NCBI GenBank assembly: GCA_025450555.1 | Contig: JANWHF010000125.1 | Span: 1 to 5,106 of the forward strand | DNA: 5,106 nucleotides | DNA from: Tepidisphaeraceae bacterium | Lineage (GTDB): Bacteria; Planctomycetota; Phycisphaerae; Tepidisphaerales; Tepidisphaeraceae | Direction of reading: 5' to 3' | In this document: piece after piece, positions 1 to 5,106 of the stretch | How positions within the stretch are numbered: position 1 is the stretch's first letter | Layout of the letters: each line of letters opens with the position of its first letter | Translations under genes and position numbers: made by a program | The notes under the pieces: model-generated | The model's database searches: none | What the model saw: the letters and a program-made list of their open reading frames with translations, nothing else | Told to the model about the DNA's origin: nothing

Positions 1-763
1 TCGCCTTTCGCTGCATCGACTGCTCAGCGATGTCGAGCGTGATGTGCAGCGAACTCTTCGCGACTGCCTTCGCTTCCTGTTCCGATGCCATCGAGAGCGC
101 AGCCACTTCCAAAGCCATCAGCGCGCGTCGGCCGTCGCCATCGGACATGGTCGCCCACAGGTCCAGCGCTTCGCGGTCGATGGTGATGGTCATTGCGCCA
201 AGGCCTCGCTCACGATCGCTCATTGCGCGCTCGATCAAGGAGCGAATCTCATCTTCGGTCAGCGGCGAGAATTGAAAAATCTGGCTTCGGCTCACCAGCG
301 GCGCGTTGACTGCAAAAAATGGATTCTCCGTTGTCGCGCCAATCAGCACGATATAACCGGCTTCCACATCGGGCAGCAGAATGTCCTGTTGCGCGCGGTT
401 GAAGCGATGAATCTCGTCCAGAAAGAGCGCGGTGCGTTGCCCGCCATTCGAAAGGCGTTCCTTCGCCGCGTCCAGAATTGCCCGCACTTCCTTCACTCCG
501 ACGGCGGCGGCATTGACCTGTTCGAAATGGCGCTTGCTGTAACTGGCAATCAGGCTTGCGAGAGTGGTTTTTCCGGTTCCGGGCGGCCCGTAAAAAATCA
601 CGCTGGTGATGCGATCGGCCTCGAGCATCCGGCGAAGCAGTTTGCCCTGCCCCAGGAAATGCTTCTGCCCGACAAACTCATCCAAGGTGCGGGGGCGCAT
701 ACGCACCGCCAGCGGCGCGACCTGACTCAGGTTTTTCTGGCGTGTCTCGTGAAAGAGGTCCAT
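1..763 (-). CDS. rarA: Replication-associated recombination protein A (RarA/MgsA), AAA+ ATPase, 3' end cut by the window edge
   Basis: RarA is a cytoplasmic AAA+ ATPase of the clamp-loader/RuvB-like group that acts at stalled or blocked replication forks. The reading frame is open from the ATG at 763 to base 1 and gives 254 residues without a stop; family members usually have about 430-450, so roughly the C-terminal 40% lies outside the window. Visible in order: a basic segment RMRPRTLDEFVGQ (residues 21-33), Walker A GPPGTGKTT (59-67), Walker B LFLDEIHRFN (113-122, acidic pair D116/E117), sensor 1 GATTENP (142-148), a candidate arginine finger in LVSRSQIF (R159), and a sensor-2-like GDGRRAL (209-215). 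The helical tetramerisation domain is not in view. The N-terminus MDLF resembles the last residues of a beta-clamp-binding motif, but this is only suggestive. No Shine-Dalgarno precedes the ATG. The gene is divergent from wrbA. The family call is very secure. Confidence 0.97.
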   Translation of the reverse strand, partial: MDLFHETRQKNLSQVAPLAVRMRPRTLDEFVGQKHFLGQGKLLRRMLEADRITSVIFYGPPGTGKTTLASLIASYSKRHFEQVNAAAVGVKEVRAILDAAKERLSNGGQRTALFLDEIHRFNRAQQDILLPDVEAGYIVLIGATTENPFFAVNAPLVSRSQIFQFSPLTEDEIRSLIERAMSDRERGLGAMTITIDREALDLWATMSDGDGRRALMALEVAALSMASEQEAKAVAKSSLHITLDIAEQSMQRKA

Positions 764-769
764 GGGCAA

Positions 770-775
770 ATTATA
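770..775 (-). promoter_or_regulatory. Candidate -10 box for rarA (possibly leaderless)
   Basis: On the minus strand a perfect TATAAT is followed by six bases (TTGCCC) and then the rarA ATG. This puts the hexamer at -12 to -7 if transcription starts at the A of the ATG. No purine-rich ribosome-binding site lies between, so a leaderless mRNA is inferred. A perfect TTGACA occurs on the same strand at 804-809, but it is 28 bases from this -10 box, so it is not a standard -35 partner. A second hexamer, TATAGT at 785-790, is only 13 bases from TTGACA. The promoter is therefore plausible but not canonical. Confidence 0.5.
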
Positions 776-790
776 GAGGCCTACACTATA
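772..790. repeat. Short inverted repeat in the rarA/wrbA divergent region
   Basis: TATAG (772-776) and CTATA (786-790) form a perfect 5-base inverted repeat around the 9-base spacer AGGCCTACA, which contains the palindrome AGGCCT. It overlaps both minus-strand -10-like hexamers. It could be a small operator, but arms this short and AT-rich may well occur by chance. Confidence 0.3.
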
Positions 791-821
791 GCTGTTGGGG
801 CGCTGTCAATTTTTTGTTGCG

Positions 822-828
822 AAGGAGG
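822..828 (+). promoter_or_regulatory. Strong ribosome binding site of wrbA
   Basis: AAGGAGG, a near-complete Shine-Dalgarno match, lies six bases before the ATG at 835. It fixes that ATG as the start, rather than an in-frame upstream codon at 742 that would run into the divergent rarA gene. No convincing plus-strand sigma-70 promoter could be identified in 764..821. Confidence 0.9.
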
Positions 829-834
829 CATTTC

Positions 835-1455
835 ATGGCCGTCAAAATCCAAGTCATCTTTTACAGCATGTACGGACACGTCTGGAAAATGGCCGAAGCG
901 GTTGCCGAGGGGGCGAAGTCGGTCAGTGGCGCCGACGTGCAGCTCTTCCAGGTGGCCGAGACGTTGCCCAGGGAAGTGCTCGAAAAGATGGGCGCGGTGC
1001 AGGCCAAGCAGGCCTTCGCGCATATTCCGGTTGCCGATTCCAGGCGGCTGGCCGAAGCCGATGCCATCATCCTCGGCACGCCAACGCGCTTCGGAAGCGC
1101 GACGGCACAGATGCAGGCGTTTCTCGATTCCACCGGACAACTCTGGGCCCAAGGCGCCTTGATCGGGAAGATCGGAAGCGCCTTTACTTCCACCGCCAGC
1201 CAGCATGGCGGCCAGGAAACCACGCTCCTTTCGTTGTCAACCTTCTTTTTTCATCAGGGGATGGCAATTCTTGGTGTCCCATATAGTTCCAAGGAACTTC
1301 TGGACCTGTCGAACATGAGCGGCGGCACGCCTTATGGCGCGACGACCATCGCCGGCCCGCGCGGCGAGCGACAACCCAGCGCCAATGAATTGACCATCGC
1401 TCGTGCGCAGGGAAAACATGTCGCTGAGTTTGCGGCCCGAATATCCGCGAAATGA
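835..1455 (+). CDS. wrbA: NAD(P)H:quinone oxidoreductase, WrbA type (flavodoxin-like)
   Basis: WrbA proteins are tetrameric flavodoxin-fold FMN enzymes that reduce quinones by two electrons with NAD(P)H, avoiding semiquinones and limiting oxidative damage; they are cytosolic. The 206-residue product is close to the usual length of about 200 and resembles E. coli WrbA throughout. Visible: the FMN phosphate loop YSMYGHVWKMAEA (residues 10-22), GTPTRFG (81-87), the segment around W104 (GQLWAQGAL), GGQE (125-128), H140 in FFFHQGM, GGTPYGATTIAG (163-174) and RQPS (179-182). W104 and H140 match the active-site W98 and H133 of the E. coli enzyme; the next residue is Q141, where E. coli has a second His. 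A loop around residues 52-68 is a few residues longer than in E. coli. The start is set by the Shine-Dalgarno at 822-828. doxX follows after 27 bases on the same strand, probably on the same mRNA. The family call is very secure; the physiological substrate is unknown. Confidence 0.97.
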   Translation: MAVKIQVIFYSMYGHVWKMAEAVAEGAKSVSGADVQLFQVAETLPREVLEKMGAVQAKQAFAHIPVADSRRLAEADAIILGTPTRFGSATAQMQAFLDSTGQLWAQGALIGKIGSAFTSTASQHGGQETTLLSLSTFFFHQGMAILGVPYSSKELLDLSNMSGGTPYGATTIAGPRGERQPSANELTIARAQGKHVAEFAARISAK

Positions 1456-1472
1456 ATATGGCAATCCGCTCC

Positions 1473-1477
1473 GGAGG
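1473..1477 (+). promoter_or_regulatory. Ribosome binding site of the DoxX gene
   Basis: GGAGG lies five bases before the ATG at 1483, in the 27-base gap after the wrbA stop. It favours 1483 over the in-frame ATG nine bases downstream (1492) and shows that the second gene has its own initiation site. Confidence 0.85.
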
Positions 1478-1482
1478 TTTGC

Positions 1483-1941
1483 ATGACCACCATGGAACCC
1501 GCCGTCACCGGCACGTCCCGATCCGGCGCACGCGATCTGTTGTCTTTGCTCGGCCGGGTGCTGATCTGCGTGATCTTTGTCCTTGCCGGCTTTGGCAAGG
1601 CCACACATCCGCAGATGTATATTCCCTTCATGGCCAGCAAACATCTGCCTCTGCCGCAGGTCGGCGTCTGGGTAGCGGTGGTGATTGAACTGGGCGGCGG
1701 GTTGATGTTGCTTTTTGGCCTGAAGGCGCGCTGGGCGGCCGCGGTGATGTTCCTGTTCCTGATCCCAACGACGCTGCTCTTCCACAATTTCTGGGCGGCG
1801 ACGCCAGACAAGTACGTCGATCAATTGATGAACTTTGAGAAGAACCTGGCCATCATGGGCGGACTGCTCATGCTCGTGGCGTGGGGACCCGGGCGCATCA
1901 GTATCGATGGCGCGATGAAGCGGCCAAGCAGGCCGGAATGA
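1483..1941 (+). CDS. DoxX family integral membrane protein
   Basis: The 152-residue protein belongs to the DoxX family: small four-helix inner-membrane proteins, often near redox enzymes and poorly defined biochemically. In some archaea, related DoxD/DoxA proteins form a thiosulfate:quinone oxidoreductase, and mycobacterial DoxX is part of a membrane complex with superoxide dismutase and a sulfurtransferase. Four hydrophobic segments are visible at about residues 19-38, 59-80, 84-103 and 120-135. Family-typical sequence includes the AGFGKA end of helix 1, IELGGGLMLLFGL at the end of helix 2, HNFW after helix 3 and the highly characteristic KNLAIMGGLL of helix 4. There is no cleavable signal peptide; a short polar N-terminus precedes helix 1. 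It lies 27 bases after wrbA and likely shares its transcript, which suggests a role in quinone or oxidative-stress handling; that is inference only. The family call is secure; the function is not. Confidence 0.92.
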   Translation: MTTMEPAVTGTSRSGARDLLSLLGRVLICVIFVLAGFGKATHPQMYIPFMASKHLPLPQVGVWVAVVIELGGGLMLLFGLKARWAAAVMFLFLIPTTLLFHNFWAATPDKYVDQLMNFEKNLAIMGGLLMLVAWGPGRISIDGAMKRPSRPE

Positions 1942-1959
1942 TCCGATGGAAAGACCGCG

Positions 1960-2988
1960 CTAGCCGACCGTCCAGGTTTCATCGCCGGTAATGAGGGCCT
2001 GGATGTCGCCGACGCCGCGGGCGGTGATGGCGTCGCGGTTCTGCCGGCGAACGAGGTCTTCGTAGATCGGCTGCTCGACGGCTCGCAACACGCCCATGGG
2101 CTCGGGGAACTCCGGGTACGACATCCGGCTCAAGATGGAGCCGAGCGTCGGGTCGGTCAGCTTCTCATCATGAATGAGCAGATCGTCGGCCTTGCATGCC
2201 GCTCGATCGACGACTTCAGGCGAGAAGCCATTCAGGCGGATCGCCCTGGCCGAATCCTTGCCGAAGACCATGGGCTTGCCGGACTCGAGGTAAACCACGC
2301 GATCGTTCTTCACCAGCTTGTCGGTCAGGTGGTCGTAAGCGCCATCATTGAAGATGTTGCAGTTCTGGTAGATCTCGACGAGGGCCGTCCCGCGATGCTT
2401 GGCGGCGCGTTCCAGCACATATTCCAGATGCTTTACATCGATATCCATCGAGCGGGCGACAAAGGACGCGCCCGCTGCCAATGCGAGCGTGGCAGGTCGA
2501 ATCGGTTGCTCGGGCGATCCCATCGGCGTGCTCTTGGTCTTCTTGCCATGCTCACTGGTGGGGGAGTATTGGCCTTTGGTCAGCCCGTAAATGCGGTTAT
2601 TGAACAGCAGCACCTTCACATCCGCATTGCGGCGCATCAAGTGAATGAAGTGATTGCCGCCGATGGATAGCGCATCGCCATCACCCGTGACCATCCACAC
2701 GTTTAGATCGGGCCGCGCCAGCTTCAGGCCCGTCACCAGTGTCGGCGCGCGGCCATGGATGGAATGGAAGCCGTAGGTGTTCATGTAATACGGGAAGCGG
2801 CTCGAGCAGCCGATGCCGGAGATAAACACGGTGTTGGCGCGATCCATGCCGAGCTTGGCGCAGACCTTTTTCATCTGCGCGAGGATCGAATAGTCGCCGC
2901 AGCCGGGGCACCAGCGCACATCCTGGTCGGTGCCGTAGTCGGCAGGCTTAAGAACGTTCAACGGCTGAGAAGAAGGAGCGATGCTCAT
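1960..2988 (-). CDS. korB: 2-oxoacid (2-oxoglutarate):ferredoxin oxidoreductase, beta subunit
   Basis: This is the thiamine-diphosphate subunit of a CoA-dependent 2-oxoacid:ferredoxin oxidoreductase. It decarboxylates the 2-oxoacid and passes electrons through one [4Fe-4S] cluster to ferredoxin. The 342-residue chain has the usual length. Likely cluster ligands are C27 and C30 in WCPGCGDYS, C61 in GIGCSSRFPYY, and C210 in YQNCNIFND, the position expected for the fourth ligand. The ThDP/Mg motif is GDGD (102-105) through NN (130-131), followed by the subfamily signature IYGLTKGQYSPTS (133-145). The strong match in the SIHGRAPTLVTGLKLARPD region (76-94) is typical of KorB rather than multi-domain pyruvate oxidoreductases. 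The start at 2988 has a modest AAGG nine bases upstream and lies 19 bases after the korA stop, so translation probably follows korA on one mRNA. 2-Oxoglutarate as substrate follows from subfamily; pyruvate or other 2-oxoacids cannot be excluded. Confidence 0.95.
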   Translation of the reverse strand: MSIAPSSQPLNVLKPADYGTDQDVRWCPGCGDYSILAQMKKVCAKLGMDRANTVFISGIGCSSRFPYYMNTYGFHSIHGRAPTLVTGLKLARPDLNVWMVTGDGDALSIGGNHFIHLMRRNADVKVLLFNNRIYGLTKGQYSPTSEHGKKTKSTPMGSPEQPIRPATLALAAGASFVARSMDIDVKHLEYVLERAAKHRGTALVEIYQNCNIFNDGAYDHLTDKLVKNDRVVYLESGKPMVFGKDSARAIRLNGFSPEVVDRAACKADDLLIHDEKLTDPTLGSILSRMSYPEFPEPMGVLRAVEQPIYEDLVRRQNRDAITARGVGDIQALITGDETWTVG

Positions 2989-3007
2989 AACTGCGAACCT
3001 TAAATGT

Positions 3008-4990
3008 CTATTTCAATTCCATCGAATACAGCGATCTATCACCCGCGGCGGCGACTTCCATGTCGTAGGCCGTGGAGGAAGTACTGACGTTCACTTCATA
3101 AGGGCCGACGCGCCCTTCGAGGATGGCGCGAACGCCGTCAATGATTTCATGAATCGTGAACGGCTGGCCTTTCACCTTGTTCAAGCCCTTGGCATCCACG
3201 AGATAGCGATTGCGAATCAGCGAGCGCAACTGCCCGAGGTTCAGCTCGGGCACCAGCACATGCTTGAATTCCTTCAGCAGGCTCCCCAGGCGCTTGGGCA
3301 GCGGATTGAGATAGCGCAGATGGCAGGAGGAAACCTGCACGCCTTGCTTGCGAAGGTCGAGCGTGGCAGCCTTGATCGCGCCATACGTTCCGCCCCAGCC
3401 CAGCACCAGCACGTCTCCTTTTTCAGGCCCAGTCCACAGAAGATCGGGGCCGACCGGCGTGAGATTCGCGATCTTCGCGGCTCGCGTGCGAACCATGTGC
3501 TCGTGATTGGCCGGGTCATAGCTGACTGCGCCGGTGACATCCTGCTTTTCAATGCCGCCGACGCGATGCTCGAGGCCGGGCGTGCCGGGAATAGACCATG
3601 GCCGCACGCGGCGCGAGTCGCGCTTGTAGGGCATGAAGCCTTTCGCGTCGTTCTTCTCGGTCGGATGTTTGATCTCGATTTTCGGCAGCTTCTTGATGTC
3701 GGGGATCAGCCAGGGCTCTGCGCCGTTGGCCAAATATCCATCACTCAGGAAAATGACAGGCGTCATGTACTGCGTGGCAATGGTGAAGGCTTCGATGATC
3801 GCATTGAAGCAATCGGAAGGCGTTGCCGCCGCGATGACCGCGACGGGGCATTCACCATTTCGGCCATAGATCGATTGAAGCAGGTCGGCCTGCTCGGTCT
3901 TGGTCGGAAGGCCGGTGCTCGGCCCGCCGCGCTGAACGTCGATGATCACCAGCGGCAGTTCCGTCATCACCGCAAGGCCAATCGCTTCGGACTTGAGCGC
4001 CATGCCCGGCCCACTGGTGCCGGTCACACCCAGCGATCCGCCGAAGCTCACGCCGATCGCTGCCCCAACGGCGGCGATTTCATCCTCGGCCTGGAATGTA
4101 ATGACTCCAAAATGCTTTTGGGCCGACAGGGCATGAAGAATGTCGCTGGCGGGCGTGATCGGATAGCTGCAATAGACCACTTCTTTGCCGGCCAAGTGAC
4201 CGGCAGTGATCATGCCCAGCGCGGTCGCTTCGTTGCCGGTGATCTTGCGATAGGTGCCCGCCGGAAGCTTGGCCTTGGGCACATCATATTGCTCGGAAAA
4301 GAGCTCGGCCGTCTCACCATAGTGATAACCGGCTTTAAGTACGAGCGTGTTGGCGTCAGCGACGACTGGCTTCTTCGCGAATTTGTCCTGAATGTGCTGG
4401 ATGGTCGTATCGAGCGGCCGACCGAAGAGCCAGTAAGTCAGGCCCAGCGCGAACATGTTCTTGCAGCGATCGATGTCCTTCACGCCGAGGCCAGTATCTT
4501 TGGCGGCGGCGCTGGTCAGCTTGTTGATCGGCACGCGAATGACGCGGTAGCCAGTGAGCGTGCTGTCATCGAGCGGGTTGTTTTCGTAGCCGGCCTTCTT
4601 CAAGTCGGTCGCAGTGAAGGCATCTTCATTGAGGATGACGATCCCTGATTTCTTGACCGCCTTCAGATTGGTCTTGAGAGCGGCGGGGTTCATCGCGATC
4701 AGCGCATCGACATCGTCACCGGGCGTGAAGATGTCGGTGCTGGAGAACTGGATCTGGAAGCCGCTGACGCCCGCGAGCGTGCCGGCAGGGGCGCGGATCT
4801 CGGCGGGGAAGTCGGGAAGGGTGCTGATGTCGTTGCCGATGATGGCCGATGTATCGGTGAACTGCGTCCCGGCCAACTGCATGCCGTCGCCGCTGTCGCC
4901 AGCGAAACGAATCGTTGCCGAGGGGAGGGATTGGACTGGCTTACGCCCGCCGGCAGATGGCGCCGCCGGATCATCAGTTGTCGCTTTCAT
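3008..4990 (-). CDS. korA: 2-oxoacid (2-oxoglutarate):ferredoxin oxidoreductase, fused gamma-alpha subunit
   Basis: This is the large chain of the KorAB enzyme, which converts a 2-oxoacid plus CoA to acyl-CoA and CO2 with reduction of ferredoxin. The 660-residue product is a gamma-alpha fusion. The N-terminal gamma domain (about 24-220) begins IRFAGDSGDGMQLAG (27-41) and contains LPDFPAEIRAPAGTLAGVSG (58-77). The alpha/pyrimidine-binding domain follows from about 250, with the signature YPITPASD (276-283), QAEDEIAAVGAAIG (300-313), TSGPGM (325-330) and DVQRGGPSTGLPTKTEQADL (351-370). The YPITP loop and R354 fall in the substrate/CoA-recognition segments known from the Sulfolobus enzyme. The C-terminal domain (about 520-625) contains VLGWGGTYGAI and PELNLGQLRSLI. 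No ferredoxin-like CxxCxxC domain is present, so the only cluster is in KorB. ATG 4990 is chosen because AAGGA precedes it closely; a TTG at 5077 in the same frame would add 29 non-family residues without a ribosome site. The assignment is very secure; exact substrate specificity is inferred. Confidence 0.96.
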   Translation of the reverse strand: MKATTDDPAAPSAGGRKPVQSLPSATIRFAGDSGDGMQLAGTQFTDTSAIIGNDISTLPDFPAEIRAPAGTLAGVSGFQIQFSSTDIFTPGDDVDALIAMNPAALKTNLKAVKKSGIVILNEDAFTATDLKKAGYENNPLDDSTLTGYRVIRVPINKLTSAAAKDTGLGVKDIDRCKNMFALGLTYWLFGRPLDTTIQHIQDKFAKKPVVADANTLVLKAGYHYGETAELFSEQYDVPKAKLPAGTYRKITGNEATALGMITAGHLAGKEVVYCSYPITPASDILHALSAQKHFGVITFQAEDEIAAVGAAIGVSFGGSLGVTGTSGPGMALKSEAIGLAVMTELPLVIIDVQRGGPSTGLPTKTEQADLLQSIYGRNGECPVAVIAAATPSDCFNAIIEAFTIATQYMTPVIFLSDGYLANGAEPWLIPDIKKLPKIEIKHPTEKNDAKGFMPYKRDSRRVRPWSIPGTPGLEHRVGGIEKQDVTGAVSYDPANHEHMVRTRAAKIANLTPVGPDLLWTGPEKGDVLVLGWGGTYGAIKAATLDLRKQGVQVSSCHLRYLNPLPKRLGSLLKEFKHVLVPELNLGQLRSLIRNRYLVDAKGLNKVKGQPFTIHEIIDGVRAILEGRVGPYEVNVSTSSTAYDMEVAAAGDRSLYSMELK

Positions 4991-4992
4991 GT

Positions 4993-4999
4993 CTTCCTT
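4993..4999 (-). promoter_or_regulatory. Ribosome binding site of korA
   Basis: On the minus strand AAGGAAG ends two bases before the ATG at 4990; its AGGA core has a four-base spacer. It decides for ATG 4990 over the in-frame TTG at 5077. Confidence 0.75.
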
Positions 5000-5026
5000 G
5001 AATCGTTGCGTACGAATGTATCGGCC

Positions 5027-5042
5027 CAACCGCCTTTGGTTG
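5027..5042 (-). repeat. Small stem-loop in the korA leader
   Basis: CAACC and GGTTG form a perfect 5-bp stem around a 6-base loop (AAAGGC when read on the minus strand). Two flanking T-G wobble pairs could lengthen the stem in RNA. It lies about 37 bases before the korA ATG. There is no following T-run, so it is not a terminator; it may be minor leader structure or chance. Confidence 0.3.
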
Positions 5043-5046
5043 AATT

Positions 5047-5056
5047 CCCGCGCGGG
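5047..5056. repeat. Perfect 10-bp palindrome CCCGCGCGGG upstream of korA
   Basis: The sequence equals its own reverse complement over ten bases and lies 57 bases upstream of the korA start, just downstream of a possible extended -10 element. A regulator operator is possible, but a GC-only palindrome in GC-rich DNA is also expected by chance now and then. Confidence 0.35.
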
Positions 5057-5067
5057 CCGAATGGGGT

Positions 5068-5076
5068 ATCCTAGCA
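5068..5076 (-). promoter_or_regulatory. Possible extended -10 promoter element for korAB
   Basis: The minus strand reads TGCTAGGAT: a TGn extension followed by TAGGAT, which matches four of six bases of the TATAAT consensus. No good -35 hexamer is found 16-18 bases upstream. If used, the mRNA would have a leader of about 70 bases containing the palindrome at 5047-5056 and the stem-loop at 5027-5042. The call is weak. Confidence 0.25.
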
Positions 5077-5106
5077 AAGTCGCCGTGCCGGTTCTACAAG
5101 GGGAAA

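Noticed and set aside
742..834. Upstream extension of wrbA by 31 codons from the ATG at 742
   Set aside because: It would overlap the start of rarA, encode residues absent from WrbA proteins, and ignore the strong ribosome site before ATG 835.
44..1162. A 372-codon open frame on the plus strand, opposite rarA and running into wrbA
   Set aside because: Its first part mirrors the conserved AAA+ coding sequence of rarA and its second part is wrbA in another frame. The translation resembles no protein family.
1237..1824. A 195-codon minus-strand open frame across the wrbA-doxX junction
   Set aside because: It is antisense to two well-recognised genes, its translation is low-complexity in Arg, Gln and His, and it matches no family.
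1921..1935. Hairpin CGGCC-AAGCA-GGCCG as a terminator for doxX or korB
   Set aside because: The stem is only 5 bp, lies inside the doxX coding end, and has no T-run on either side.
2170..2670. A 166-codon plus-strand open frame opposite korB
   Set aside because: It mirrors the conserved korB coding sequence and shows no domain or ribosome site of its own.
2981..4648. A 555-codon open frame on the plus strand, opposite korA
   Set aside because: It runs antisense to a securely identified gene. Its translation is rich in Arg, His, Gly and Asp with no recognisable domain, as expected for a mirror frame of GC-rich coding DNA, and it has no ribosome site.
4991..5077. Upstream extension of korA by 29 codons from a TTG at 5077
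   Set aside because: The added segment is Arg-rich with no family similarity and no ribosome site, while ATG 4990 has AAGGA just upstream.

Overview
The window is ordinary-looking bacterial chromosome, moderately GC-rich by eye, with four complete genes and one cut by the left edge. No rRNA, tRNA, CRISPR array, insertion sequence or phage gene was seen. The organism cannot be named from five housekeeping-type genes. A two-subunit 2-oxoacid:ferredoxin oxidoreductase with a fused gamma-alpha chain, a RarA beginning MDLF, and a WrbA-DoxX pair would fit a Gram-negative-type soil or water bacterium such as a planctomycete or acidobacterium. This is a weak guess, not a sequence-based assignment.

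Layout: (1) 1..763, minus strand, is the N-terminal 254 residues of the AAA+ ATPase RarA (MgsA); its 3' end lies outside the window. (2) 764..834 is a 71-base divergent intergenic region with a TATAAT box exactly six bases before the rarA ATG and a strong Shine-Dalgarno for the gene on the other strand. (3) 835..1455 and 1483..1941, plus strand, encode a WrbA-type NAD(P)H:quinone oxidoreductase and a four-helix DoxX membrane protein, probably one transcript. (4) After an 18-base convergent gap, korB (1960..2988) and korA (3008..4990) lie on the minus strand and are read korA then korB. (5) 4991..5106 is the korA leader, with two small dyad-symmetric sequences and a possible promoter.

How the genes work together: KorAB is the core of a CoA-dependent 2-oxoacid (probably 2-oxoglutarate) oxidoreductase that yields acyl-CoA, CO2 and reduced ferredoxin. 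No ferredoxin gene is in the window, so its electron partner is encoded elsewhere. WrbA and DoxX are plausibly linked to quinone redox balance or oxidative stress. RarA acts at stalled replication forks and has no evident functional link to the others. No clearly new biological system was found. The most notable points are the likely leaderless rarA transcript, the wrbA-doxX pairing, and the symmetric elements in the korA leader.
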